A DNA stretch of 64,000 nucleotides from Thermogemmatispora aurantia (GTDB lineage: Bacteria > Chloroflexota > Ktedonobacteria > Ktedonobacterales > Ktedonobacteraceae): contig NZ_BKZV01000002.1 in assembly GCF_008974285.1 (NCBI RefSeq), forward strand, positions 400,613-464,612, written 5' to 3'. Positions 30,234 through 39,422 of the stretch are shown here, in pieces. Each line of letters opens with the position of its first letter. Position 1 is the stretch's first letter. The position numbers were made by a program, and so were the translations under genes. Under the pieces are notes generated by a model. That model ran no database searches. It worked only from the letters and a program-made list of their open reading frames with translations, and was not told the origin of the DNA.

Positions 30234-31997
30234 TCAAGAGCCAGACACAGGTAGCTGGAAACCGCCGTCGGTACGCTGCCGTCTTCTGGTCTGCCACCAG
30301 CTTCCCAGCCAGGTCAGACCAAAAGCCAGAAGCGGAGGCCCTACGGTACTGAAACCCATCCAGCCGATCCAGCCACCCCCTGCCGGCAGGTAGCCACGAG
30401 AGAAATAAATGGCAAAGGCAGAGAGCGAGAAGACCAGCACAAAGATCTGCAAGGCGTACTCCAATGCCGCCGGCTGCTGGTACCGCGGCCAGGCGAGCGG
30501 AGCCAGCGCGAGGAGCCAGGCCAGGTACCAGGGGAAAAACCAGGGCGTCACCAGGAAGATTGCCCCCATCATCAGCAGTGCCCCAACCGCCCAACGCTCT
30601 AGCCGCGGTTGCTCCCAGAGCAGCCACAGGGCCATGCCTAGAGTTACCAGCAGCGCCAGCCCCTGAATGAGATTCCAGGTACTGCGCCGTCCCAGGAGGG
30701 CGAGCAGCTGGCCCATCCAACCTTCCAGCGGCTGTGGATGATAATGTCGCCACTCCTGAATAGCGCGCAGAATCGAAAACTGCCCTAGCTCGCGACTCGT
30801 CGAGGGCGGAGCCAACAGGCTGACAACAACCTCATGAGGACTATGGCCGAGCCAGAAAGGAAGATAGGCCAGTCCCGCCACGACGATTGCGCAGCCAAGC
30901 GCCAGGAGTAGCTGTGCTAACGCCGGTCGCCAGCGCAGACGCAGCGCTAGCAGCAGACGCTGCTTGCCGTCGCGCTGAAGGGTACGGAAGAGCAGGAGAC
31001 AGAGGAAGAGCGCCACCCCAAGCAGGGCCGTAAACTTGATCAAGACAGCCAGCAGCATGAAGACCAGAGCCGGCAACCAGCAACGCACACGCTCCAAGCC
31101 TCTGCCGTTGGCCTCAGCCCAGCACCAGCAACCCAGCAGCATGCAGGTCATCATCAAGACATCGTTATGGGCCCCCAGCGCACTTTCGAAGAGCATCAGC
31201 GGATTGAGAGCGTAGAGCATGGCCCCCAGCGTGATCACGCGCTCCGAACGCCCCAGTGCTCGTAGCAGGCGAGCGATCAGGACCATATTGAGCAGGTGAG
31301 CCATCAAGGCCAGGAGACGAAAAGCCAGCACATAGGCTGGCGCATTGGCCCCCAGGAGCCAGCTGAGGACGGCACAGATCAGCAACCAGACCGGACCATA
31401 GGCCGCCACCGCCGTCCTCCAGTCATCCAGCGGGGCAAGAGGATCACCCGGGAAAGCAGAGAGCGGCACAAAGTACGGATTGGCCCCATGCGCTACCATG
31501 ACACGGCCATAGCCGGCGTAGACAAAGATATCGTGCGAGAGCATCCCGGGCGCCACCACGAGTATACTTCCACAGATGAGAAGTACAGCACCCGTGAGCC
31601 ACAGCATCCCCCGGCGACGACCCGCCGTGGTGGCCAATTTCCAGCTCAGCCAGAGCAGGCCCAGATAGAGCAGAAAAAGAATAAAAATCATCAAATGAAA
31701 AGAGAGATCTGCTCTATTTAAAAAAGGCCAAAATTGCCTGAAGAAGAGTACTAGTCTGGCTGGCACCCAGAAGCCAAAAAGCCCGAGAGCCTTTCCTGGG
31801 AGCTGGCCGGCGACAGGATGCCTGGCTAACTGCTCGAGCGGAGCAATGGCCGCCACGATAATGGTCAGATAACCAGCAAGCAGCAGAGCGACGCACAAGA
31901 ACCCAAGGCCGACCCGCGGTGGTTTTGCACGTACTGCCTGCTTCTTGATCTGATTGTCTATGAACAGCGTTTCGGTCATAACCTGTATCGCGTACAT
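30234..31997 (-). CDS. Polytopic glycosyltransferase, GT87/mannosyltransferase-like
   Basis: A ~587-residue protein with about 11-13 membrane helices (FLCVALLLAGYLTIIVAAIA, LMIFILFLLYLGLLWLSWKL, WLTGAVLLICGSILVVAPGM). The loop after the early helices (LSHDIFVYAGYGRVMVAHGA) has the acidic residue and layout of polyprenol-phosphate-sugar-dependent GT-C enzymes. ANPYFVPLSAFPGDPL follows, as in DUF2029/GT87 and MptA/B-like mannosyltransferases. It probably adds a sugar from a lipid-linked donor outside the membrane. The start is uncertain: ATG at 31997 lies about 4 bases after a TACAAT (32002-32007, minus strand), so the mRNA may be leaderless; the next in-frame ATG is at 31979. Confidence 0.75.
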   Translation of the reverse strand: MYAIQVMTETLFIDNQIKKQAVRAKPPRVGLGFLCVALLLAGYLTIIVAAIAPLEQLARHPVAGQLPGKALGLFGFWVPARLVLFFRQFWPFLNRADLSFHLMIFILFLLYLGLLWLSWKLATTAGRRRGMLWLTGAVLLICGSILVVAPGMLSHDIFVYAGYGRVMVAHGANPYFVPLSAFPGDPLAPLDDWRTAVAAYGPVWLLICAVLSWLLGANAPAYVLAFRLLALMAHLLNMVLIARLLRALGRSERVITLGAMLYALNPLMLFESALGAHNDVLMMTCMLLGCWCWAEANGRGLERVRCWLPALVFMLLAVLIKFTALLGVALFLCLLLFRTLQRDGKQRLLLALRLRWRPALAQLLLALGCAIVVAGLAYLPFWLGHSPHEVVVSLLAPPSTSRELGQFSILRAIQEWRHYHPQPLEGWMGQLLALLGRRSTWNLIQGLALLVTLGMALWLLWEQPRLERWAVGALLMMGAIFLVTPWFFPWYLAWLLALAPLAWPRYQQPAALEYALQIFVLVFSLSAFAIYFSRGYLPAGGGWIGWMGFSTVGPPLLAFGLTWLGSWWQTRRRQRTDGGFQLPVSGS

Positions 31998-32084
31998 CCA
32001 AATTGTAGATAGAAGGGGCAAGCATTGGCCGTCCGGGGCGAGCGCAGTGCTAGAGCGCTACGAACCCCGGTTAGCCAATCATCC

Positions 32085-33260
32085 TCAGACCATCCAGAGC
32101 CCCATGATAAAAATAATGGTCAGGGTGGCCAGCAGCGGCGGGAAGATCAAAGTGATCGCTTGATGAAGGCGCCGATGTTCGCAGGCCAGGGCCGCCAGGG
32201 TCATGAAGCCTGGGAACATCTCCAGGACGAAGCGCTGGTTGGAGATCAGGGAATCGGGCTGATTGATACTCGGTTCCACTAAATAGAGCAGCAGCAAGGC
32301 CGCCATCCAGAGCGTATAGCTGAAGCGCAGACGGCGCCAACCCAGCACAGCCAGCACGATAAAGCCCAGAGTGGCGCTGAGATCGAGCACCAGATGGACC
32401 GAGAAGAGCGAGCCGACGGGCTGCAGCCAGAAGAGTTCTACCAGCGCCTTCCAGATGCCTTCCCAGGGCCAGACGGTGCGATGGGACCAGCGATACTGCA
32501 CCGCCGCGAAGCTGAAAGGTGAGTGGAAGAGATGCCAGCAATAGAGACTGTAGAGAGCAGTGCCTACCGGAATCAGCACAACCGGCAGCGCTCGCCAGAG
32601 AAAGGCGCGCCAGTGACTGCGTTCAGCCGGCTCGGCCAGCAGGCCCAGGTTATCGCGGGCTATCCATGCTTCCCAAAGGAAGGGCAGCACGAGTAAGATG
32701 CCCGGCGAGCGAGTCAGGGAGGCCAGCATGCCCAGCAGCCCGGCCAGCCACCAGCGTCGTCGGCGCAAGGCCAGGAAGCAGCCAGTTACCAATAGCAAAA
32801 AGAGCGATTCATTATAGGCGGCAAAGAAGAAGAAGGCCGTTGGAAAAATACAGAGGTAGAGCAGCGTGCGACGGCTGACTTGATCACCCAGCGCCTCGCT
32901 GGCAAGCTGATAGAGCGTGAATAAAGCGCCGAGCAGAGCGAGATTGCTGATGAGCATGCCAAAGAGGAGATACCCGTGATTTCCCACGAGATGGGCACAG
33001 ATGCTGATCAAGAGAGGAAAGAGAGGAAAGAATGCACTATCAAAAGGGCTGCGATAGCCAAATTGAGCAATCTCTACATAGTGTATAGCATCCCAGCGCT
33101 TCCACGACATGGCCGTCGCCAGCAAGCTTACCGGTGGCGCTATATACTGCGGTGGGCGCGGTCCGTGGAGTAGCGTATACGCAAAGTAGGTCACCACGAT
33201 GAGCGCGATGCGGGTCAGGATAAAGAGCCAGAGAATGTCGGCGGTTGGCGCACGTTTCAT
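32085..33260 (-). CDS. Polytopic mannosyltransferase, PIG-V-like
   Basis: A 391-residue integral membrane protein with roughly 9-10 helices. The region WKRWDAIHYVEIAQFGY, then AFFPLFPLL, matches the WD-x2-HY and FFPLxP signature of the PIG-V/GT76 family. These enzymes add mannose from dolichol- or polyprenol-phosphate-mannose. Later segments (YNESLFLLLVTGCFLALRRR, LLGMLASLTRSPGILLVLPF) also follow that family. It lies upstream of the GT87-like gene in the same direction, suggesting the two build one cell-surface glycan or glycolipid. The acceptor is unknown. Confidence 0.8.
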   Translation of the reverse strand: MKRAPTADILWLFILTRIALIVVTYFAYTLLHGPRPPQYIAPPVSLLATAMSWKRWDAIHYVEIAQFGYRSPFDSAFFPLFPLLISICAHLVGNHGYLLFGMLISNLALLGALFTLYQLASEALGDQVSRRTLLYLCIFPTAFFFFAAYNESLFLLLVTGCFLALRRRRWWLAGLLGMLASLTRSPGILLVLPFLWEAWIARDNLGLLAEPAERSHWRAFLWRALPVVLIPVGTALYSLYCWHLFHSPFSFAAVQYRWSHRTVWPWEGIWKALVELFWLQPVGSLFSVHLVLDLSATLGFIVLAVLGWRRLRFSYTLWMAALLLLYLVEPSINQPDSLISNQRFVLEMFPGFMTLAALACEHRRLHQAITLIFPPLLATLTIIFIMGLWMV

Positions 33261-33821
33261 AGAAAGTGCTCTTCTCTCCTTTGTATAACAGATTACAGGA
33301 TTACTCTTCTCCTGCTATCTTTCTCCGCTTCCTTGCTGAGGTTCACTGGTATAACGAACGACCTATGCAGATAGTCAAAAAGGAAGCCTTTCTTCCCCTG
33401 TAGGCTATGCTCAAACCCCCCATAACAGGTGTACTCTTGATTAAAGAGATAATGTTTCAATAATATTTATCCTATATCGGAATGAAAAATCTTTTCGCGT
33501 GCAGGTTGCAAAGGCCTCTTTCTCAAATGCTTCGTCCTCACTGAGTTGCCTGAATAATAACCTTTCCTAGGCCAATATCTGAATTTATCCTTTATCATCC
33601 TTGCTCCTTGAAATGTTCAGACAGACAGGCCGGCTGACCGACTGATCAGGTTGAGTAGAGCTAGCGAGGGAAGGCCTGAACCCCTGTTTCTAAACGATCT
33701 CAGTCCCGCCAACTGGCAGAGAGCAGAGAAACAGTCCGGCCCGCCAACGCCAATCTACTTATAACCTGCGCTGCTTGGGCGCTAGAAATTTACGCTTCCC
33801 CATCAGCTTTGCCGCTTCCTC

Positions 33822-33850
33822 TTGCGATCGTCGTCTCCGCATGCTATAGT
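33822..33850 (+). promoter_or_regulatory. Promoter upstream of the Na/Pi cotransporter gene
   Basis: TTGCGA (-35, 33822-33827), 17 bp and TATAGT (-10, 33845-33850) with an extended TGC in front. Transcription would start near 33857, inside the first hexamer of the array that follows. Confidence 0.6.
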
Positions 33851-33854
33851 GTAT

Positions 33855-33893
33855 TTAACATTCCCTTAACATAAGGTTAATATCAGCTTAACA
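33855..33893 (+). promoter_or_regulatory. Pho-box-like array: four hexamers at 11-bp period
   Basis: TTAACA (33855), TTAACA (33866), TTAATA (33877) and TTAACA (33888) start exactly 11 bp apart, each followed by 5 unrelated bases. This is the layout of Bacillus PhoP boxes (TT-A/T/C-ACA direct repeats on one helix face). The next gene encodes a phosphate transporter with a PhoU domain, which supports the reading. The array sits on the predicted start site, so a bound PhoP-like protein might repress this promoter. Confidence 0.7.
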
Positions 33894-34238
33894 CTTCCCC
33901 AGTCACAGAACAGCCGGGCAGCGCCGCCCGCGTGGGCACAGCGAGCCAGGCCATCAGGCGGGCCTCAGAGCTACTGGCACCAGGCAAAGCATGCCTTGAG
34001 AGCAGAGCAGCCGGACACAGCGACGAGCACAAGGGTCGGCCATCGCGCGCCCGCGCCGCTCCAGACAGCATCACGTGCAGAAGGTGAGTCCACAGCCCAC
34101 CTTGCGATCTGCTAGTTTATCTGCTTATCCACGCTTGCGCCATCAGAGCGGTGCCTGCAAGTGTGAGCAATTGCCTGCTTCCAGGCTATCCAAGCTATCT
34201 CACTAAACTCAAGCAATGGGGGGGAGAGAGAGCAAGCA

Positions 34239-35873
34239 ATGGCAACGACAAGCAATCCGACAATGGTTGTGGGCCTGTTACTGGGCGGGGCCCTGTTACT
34301 GCTCTACGGCCTGCGCCTCCTGTCGGAGGCTATGCAGCGCGCAGCCGGTCCGCGCCTGCAGAAGGCAACGATGGCGCTGGCCCAGCGCCCTTTCATGGCT
34401 TTCGGTGTCGGCGTCGTCGCGACGGCCCTGACGCAGAGTTCGAGCGCGACCTCCTCGCTGCTGGTGGAGCTGGTGAACGCTGAACTGGTTCCGCTGACGA
34501 CGGCCTTTGTCATGATTCTGGGTACCAACGTCGGCTCCACGCTGGTCGTGCAGTTGCTTGCTTTCCATGTGACCGACTACGCCATCCCCATCGCCGGAGC
34601 AGGGGCCGCCCTGGGCCTGTTGACACAGCATAAGCCGCAGCGCGACCTCGGTCAAGCGGCTTTCGGCTTTGGGGTGATCTTGCTTGGACTGGCGGCGCTC
34701 CAGGTTGGTAGCGCCCCGATCGCAGCCAGCCCGATCACCGCCGAGGTACTGCGCTCTTTGATGGGGGCGCCGCTGGTGCTGGCCCTGCTGGGCTTGCTCC
34801 TGGCTCTGGCCTTCGCGTCGAGTGCGGCGGCCATCGGCCTGGTGCTGGTCTTGACAGCCAGTGGCGCGCTCTCGGTCTTTGCGGCTCTGGCCTTGCTCTT
34901 TGGGGCCAATATCGGCTCAACGCTGACGGCTCTGTTGACAGCCATCAGTCGCCCCTCGGTTACAGGCCGCCGTCTGGCCCTGCTCCATACTGGCACCAAG
35001 TCACTGGGGGCTGCCATTGCTCTGGCTCTGCTGCCGCTATTGACCAACCTGCTGGCCCGGCTCGGCCTGGAACCTGTCTGGCAGGTGGCCCTGACTCACT
35101 TGATCTTTAATCTGGCCTTGGCCGCGGTCTTTGTTCCGCTGGCTGCTCCCGTTACACGTCTGGTGACCTTGCTCCTGCCAGAGCAGGAGAATCATTATGA
35201 GCAGCAACTGGGGCCGCGCTATCTTGATCCCGAGGCCCTGGCCTCGCCGGCGGTCGCCCTGGGCCAGGCAACGCGCGAGGTTCTCCGTATGGCCGATATC
35301 GTGACGGAGATGCTGCGCTTGAGTATGCTGGCCTTCGAAAAGCCCGATGCCCGCGTGCCGGAGCGCATCAATGAGCTGGATGACCAGCTTGATCAGCTTA
35401 ATGCAGCCATTAAGCGCTATCTGACGCAGCTCGATGAGAGCCGCCTGACGCGCGAGCAGGTCCAGCGCGAGCTGGCACTCCTCTATATTATTACTGATCT
35501 TGAGGCCATCGGCGATATCATCGATCGACAGATGATGCGCCTGGCCCGACGCAAGCAACGCCGCCAGGTTGCTTTCTCTGAGGAGGGCTGGCAGGATCTG
35601 CTCAATTACCACGACGAGGTGACGGAGGCCCTGGAGCAGGCCCTGGCTGCACTGGCTTCGCAGGATACCTCGTTGGCCAACGACTTCTTTGTGCGGAAGG
35701 CGGAGCTGAGCAAGATGAAGCGCCAGCTCCATCTGCGCCACGTGCGCCGCTTGCAGAGTGGCCTCTCTCCTAGCTGGGAGTCAAGCGCAATCCATCTCGA
35801 TCTCTTGAACGCTCTCAGTCGCGTGCTGTCCCATGCATCGAACATCGCGCATGCAGTGCGCGGCGACCTCTGA
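34239..35873 (+). CDS. Na+/phosphate cotransporter with C-terminal PhoU-like domain
   Basis: A 544-residue protein of the NptA/PNaS family. Two inverted membrane repeats carry the QSSSATSS motif (near 67-74) and GTNVGSTL / GANIGSTLTALL. About 8-9 helices end near residue 310. The C-terminal ~220 residues (AVALGQATREVLRMADIVTE, INELDDQLDQLNAAIKRYLT, HLDLLNALSRVLSHASNIAH) form a PhoU-like helical bundle. It imports phosphate with sodium, and the PhoU part probably reports or limits flux. A strong GGGGGGAGAG site precedes the ATG. The Pho-box-like array upstream agrees with phosphate control. Confidence 0.9.
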   Translation: MATTSNPTMVVGLLLGGALLLLYGLRLLSEAMQRAAGPRLQKATMALAQRPFMAFGVGVVATALTQSSSATSSLLVELVNAELVPLTTAFVMILGTNVGSTLVVQLLAFHVTDYAIPIAGAGAALGLLTQHKPQRDLGQAAFGFGVILLGLAALQVGSAPIAASPITAEVLRSLMGAPLVLALLGLLLALAFASSAAAIGLVLVLTASGALSVFAALALLFGANIGSTLTALLTAISRPSVTGRRLALLHTGTKSLGAAIALALLPLLTNLLARLGLEPVWQVALTHLIFNLALAAVFVPLAAPVTRLVTLLLPEQENHYEQQLGPRYLDPEALASPAVALGQATREVLRMADIVTEMLRLSMLAFEKPDARVPERINELDDQLDQLNAAIKRYLTQLDESRLTREQVQRELALLYIITDLEAIGDIIDRQMMRLARRKQRRQVAFSEEGWQDLLNYHDEVTEALEQALAALASQDTSLANDFFVRKAELSKMKRQLHLRHVRRLQSGLSPSWESSAIHLDLLNALSRVLSHASNIAHAVRGDL

Positions 35874-36303
35874 TGAGAAGATCACCTCCTGCCGCCTTCT
35901 CTCTGGTTGGCGGAGCGGCAAGGACAGCTCTGCCCGTGCAGTGCTGGTCGTTGCTGCTCCGCCGCTCTCCTCTACTGCCGCATTGGGCTTCTACTAGCAG
36001 CAACCTACTCCGATCCTCCCCTCCCTTCATTCGCCGTTTTCTAATGCAAAATCAACCCGGCAGGCTTTACACAAGAAAGCTGAAAGACACACGCATACAG
36101 CCACTTTCGGCTAGCCGTTAGCAATCCGTCTATCAAAGGGGTAGACTCCCGACCGGGGGATGCCATCGCACTCTGCATTCATCACAGGTTGTGAGGAAGT
36201 TCATAGCTTCTGAGGCGGCAAAGCTGTAGTGTAAAGGCTATCATCAGGAAAAGAGAGTGCAGACTCTCCTCTCAACTTCTTCGTAATAAAGTGAGTTTTA
36301 ACA
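35874..36303. other. Intergenic region before the cmr operon
   Basis: 430 bp. I searched it by eye for CRISPR repeats and found none. A small hairpin GAGAGT-GCAG-ACTCTC (36253-36268) lies 35 bp before cmr1. No strong promoter is evident, and the cmr1 ribosome-binding site is weak (AAAGTGAG). Confidence 0.5.
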
Positions 36304-37299
36304 ATGTTAAAAGCAACGTTTGAGATCGAGGTCACAACTCCGCTCTTTCTGGCCGGGGCCAATCAGGCAGAGGTAGAGCTGCGTCCTCCTTCGTTGCGGG
36401 GGCCTCTGCGCTACTGGTATCGGGCACTGATCGGCGGGATTACCGGAGGCAATCTGGCGGAGGTACGCCGACGCGAGGCGCAGGTGTTCGGAGAGGCCGA
36501 ACATGGCTCGCCGATAAGCATTCGTATCTCTGAGGTGACGCTGCCACAGCGAGAGTTGCCCACTTTCAAGCGGACCGACGATCAACCAGGCGCAAGCTAT
36601 CTCTTCTGGTCTATGGACAGGACCAAAGATCGACCTTGCCGCCAGTACTATCAGCCTGGTACCCGCTTTCAGCTTACGCTTACAGCACACGAGAAAGATC
36701 AGCAAGCCCTAATAGAGGCCATTATCAGCCTCTGGCTCCTAACCAACCTTGGCGGACTGGGCGCGCGTTCTCGCCGCTGCGCTGGCAGCCTGGTGATTCG
36801 CTCATCTGCTCTCTCCTTCGCTTCTGAGCTAGAGCTACCCCTACTGTCGCCAGGCCAGGCCACAGATCTTGACACGTTGGCTGCTCTCCTTACACTGGGA
36901 CTTCAAGAGATTAAGCGTTTTCTCAGTGTTAGTAAGCTATCCAGTGTTGAAAACGCCCGCTTTGATATCATTGCCCCAGGTAATTGCTATATAGCTCTCC
37001 TCTCTCCCCAAAATGGATGGCTAAGAGTAGATGAGGCGCTAGAGGCTGTCGGCAAGCAGTTGCAGCAATATCGCCGATCTCTGCCAGCAGATGACCGCAG
37101 AGCATTCGGCCTGCCTTTGCCTACGCTCAAGAAACGCCTGGCTTCGCCTCTTCATTTGCATATTACAACTATTGATAGCTCTTATTTATGTGTTGCAACC
37201 ATATTTAAAAATAGATTACTACAGCAGAGACATTTCAATGTCATTAAAAATTTTATAAAAAATTTCCCAGAAGCAACTAAAAGGGAGATAGAGTTATGA
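36304..37299 (+). CDS. cmr1: Type III-B CRISPR RAMP protein Cmr1
   Basis: A 331-residue protein of the Cmr effector complex. The N-terminal run TPLFLAGANQAEVELRPPSL, then RGPLRYWYRAL, is the Cmr1 RAMP signature. A glycine-rich loop appears later as NLGGLGARSRRCAGSLVI, corresponding to the GGxGxRxRRGxG motif. Cmr1 sits at the 3' end of the crRNA filament and takes part in target capture. It is the first gene of the operon. It overlaps cmr2 by four bases (ATGA), so translation is coupled. The 3' part is more AT-rich than its neighbours. Confidence 0.93.
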   Translation: MLKATFEIEVTTPLFLAGANQAEVELRPPSLRGPLRYWYRALIGGITGGNLAEVRRREAQVFGEAEHGSPISIRISEVTLPQRELPTFKRTDDQPGASYLFWSMDRTKDRPCRQYYQPGTRFQLTLTAHEKDQQALIEAIISLWLLTNLGGLGARSRRCAGSLVIRSSALSFASELELPLLSPGQATDLDTLAALLTLGLQEIKRFLSVSKLSSVENARFDIIAPGNCYIALLSPQNGWLRVDEALEAVGKQLQQYRRSLPADDRRAFGLPLPTLKKRLASPLHLHITTIDSSYLCVATIFKNRLLQQRHFNVIKNFIKNFPEATKREIEL

Positions 37300-39422
37300 C
37301 CCAGTCCTACATGCTCATCTTCGCCCTGGGGCCGGTGCAATCTTTCATCGCTCAGGCGCGCAAGACGCGCGATCTCTGGTTGGGCAGCTTCCTGCTCTCG
37401 CGCCTGATGGAGGCGGCCCTCACAACTGTGCCAAAGGAAGCGCTGGTCTTCCCGACCGACCCGCGCATTGATCGCACGCGCTGGGTACCCGACCTGCCCA
37501 ATCGCTACGTTGCGGTCTTCTCCCCAACGGAGACCCGGCCTGACCCGCTGGCAGCAGCCCGCCAAACGGCTGAGCAGAGCGAGCGGGCGATTTACGCCAC
37601 CTGGCAGCAGATCTGCAGTGAAGTCTACCAGCAGCTCTTTGCCAGCAATGGCTCCGGCTGGAAGGATGACCAGGTACTGCGCGCCATTTGGGAACGCCAG
37701 ACCGATCCCCGACGCCTCTTCGAAATCTACTGGGCCATTGCCGCCAACACCGATGGTCAGGGCCGCCCGCTGGCATATGGGGACTGGTTCAAACGCACCT
37801 CCCAGGCGCTCGATGCCCGCAAGAGCCTGCGCGATTTCGTCGCTCAAGATGAGCCTGGCGAGAAGAGCACCCTCTCCGGCGAGCGCGAGGCTCTGCACAC
37901 CCAGGGCGGCAGCCGGCACCAGGTCCGAGAGTTCTGGAGGCAGATCTCCCAAAAAGCAGGGGTTTCAGGCAAGGACCTCGCCCTGGATGGCTCCGAGCGC
38001 CTGGACGCCATCGACACAGTGAAGCGCTTCGCTCTGCTCTCAGAGAGCCTCCGCTCAGGCTCCGGGAATGGCTATCAGGTGTCAAACCAGAGCCTGGCTT
38101 TCCCATCAACCAGCACGATGGCCGCCGCTACCTTCATCGATCAACTGTTGACCCCGGAGGAGACATCAGAGTCAACCAGGAGGGAGACTATAGAGAGATG
38201 GAGCCAGATCGTCAAGCCACTGAAAGCTCGCCTGGCCCTTCCCTATCTGGAGCAGAAAGCGCGGAAGGAAGAGCAGCATGGGCAGCCAGCTCGCTACTCC
38301 TGGCTCATGCAGGTTGATGGCGATTGTGTCTTTGCTGAGACCTTTACCGCCCAGCGGCTACGCACGGATTACAGTGCCGTGATCGAGTCCCGGGAGCCTG
38401 TAACTCCTGGCAAGTTGGTCCTCCATCCGACCTTCCTCGACGAGGCTCGCAAGGCCCTGAGACAGCTCTACCAGCACTTCGGCGAGCCAACCCCCTACTA
38501 CGCCTTGCTGCAAATGGACGGCGATCAGATGGGCACCATTATTGGCGAGATCCAGAGCCAGGATGATCACCGTAGCATCAGCACAGCACTCTCGACATTC
38601 GCTCGCCAGCACGTTCCCGAAATCGTCGAGGACGAGCGTCCCGGCAAACTGATCTACGCTGGCGGCGATGATGTGCTGGCTTTTGCTCCGCTGGCGCAGG
38701 CGTTCGCTATCGCTTCAACCCTGCAGCAGGCCTATCACGAGATCGTAGGGTCGAGTGTGCAAAAGGCCTCCAGCGGGACGAGAACGGCCACGGTCAGTAT
38801 GGGCATCGCCATCGCTCATCACCTGATGCCGCTGACACTGGTACGCCGGATGGCTCGCGAGGCTGAGGAACAGGCTAAACAGCGCTATGGCCGCAATGCC
38901 CTGGTGGTGACGATCCTTTGGCGCTCCGGCAATATGCTCTCTGCTGGCTGCCGCTGGGAATATCCTTTTTCGGAGGGTGGCTGGCTGACTATGCTCCCGC
39001 TGCAAATCTTCCAACATGTAGTAAACCTTTTTGCGAGCACTACGCTGTCGCCACGCTGCCTGGACATCCTCAAAAGGGAGCTGCCGGGGCTAGAGGGCTT
39101 GCCACAGGAGGCGCGTTGCAGTGAGATCGCGCGTGTACTGAAACGGCAATGGAACACTACCGCCCTTCAGTCCGACAAGAAGCCATCGCAGAGCCTGGCC
39201 CACGACAAGACACTGCGGGACACTGCCAGCTCCGAATCGTCCACCAGGCTCATGCCTTACGCCCTGGCCTATGCCCTGGTCCATCTCGCAGCTCTCATGG
39301 AAAAGAGCCACCCTGGCGCCTTCTCCGGCCCCGACAACTCTGGCCTGAAGGAGGTCCTGAACTGGCTGCAGATTCTGGCTTTTCTTGCGAGGGAGGCAGG
39401 AAAGAATGTATCTCTTCATTGA
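37296..39422 (+). CDS. cmr2: Type III-B large subunit Cas10/Cmr2
   Basis: A 708-residue protein of the Cmr complex. The N-terminus (LIFALGPVQSFIAQARKTRD, LWLGSFLLSRL) is characteristic of Cmr2. Two palm domains are present: the first around MDGDQMG (407-413), the second with an intact GGDD at 456-459 (YAGGDDVLAF), which in active Cas10 makes cyclic oligoadenylate on target RNA binding. I see no HD motif at the N-terminus, so DNA cleavage is unlikely. There are no paired CxxC motifs of the Cmr2 zinc site either. It overlaps cmr1 by 4 bp and cmr3 by 17 bp. If active, it needs a CARF or similar effector, and none is adjacent. Confidence 0.95.
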   Translation: MTQSYMLIFALGPVQSFIAQARKTRDLWLGSFLLSRLMEAALTTVPKEALVFPTDPRIDRTRWVPDLPNRYVAVFSPTETRPDPLAAARQTAEQSERAIYATWQQICSEVYQQLFASNGSGWKDDQVLRAIWERQTDPRRLFEIYWAIAANTDGQGRPLAYGDWFKRTSQALDARKSLRDFVAQDEPGEKSTLSGEREALHTQGGSRHQVREFWRQISQKAGVSGKDLALDGSERLDAIDTVKRFALLSESLRSGSGNGYQVSNQSLAFPSTSTMAAATFIDQLLTPEETSESTRRETIERWSQIVKPLKARLALPYLEQKARKEEQHGQPARYSWLMQVDGDCVFAETFTAQRLRTDYSAVIESREPVTPGKLVLHPTFLDEARKALRQLYQHFGEPTPYYALLQMDGDQMGTIIGEIQSQDDHRSISTALSTFARQHVPEIVEDERPGKLIYAGGDDVLAFAPLAQAFAIASTLQQAYHEIVGSSVQKASSGTRTATVSMGIAIAHHLMPLTLVRRMAREAEEQAKQRYGRNALVVTILWRSGNMLSAGCRWEYPFSEGGWLTMLPLQIFQHVVNLFASTTLSPRCLDILKRELPGLEGLPQEARCSEIARVLKRQWNTTALQSDKKPSQSLAHDKTLRDTASSESSTRLMPYALAYALVHLAALMEKSHPGAFSGPDNSGLKEVLNWLQILAFLAREAGKNVSLH

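Larger units (their letters stand above)
33261..34238. other. Long intergenic region before the Na/Pi cotransporter
   Basis: 978 bp without a gene. The first ~600 bp are AT-richer than average. It contains a promoter at 33822-33850 and the four-hexamer Pho-box-like array at 33855-33893. The last ~340 bp are GC-rich and would form a long leader if that promoter drives the transporter gene. Confidence 0.6.

Noticed and set aside
35874..36303. Possible CRISPR repeats beside the cmr operon.
   Set aside because: No 28-37 bp unit recurs here or at 43532-43834. The only repeat is a 6-bp hairpin.
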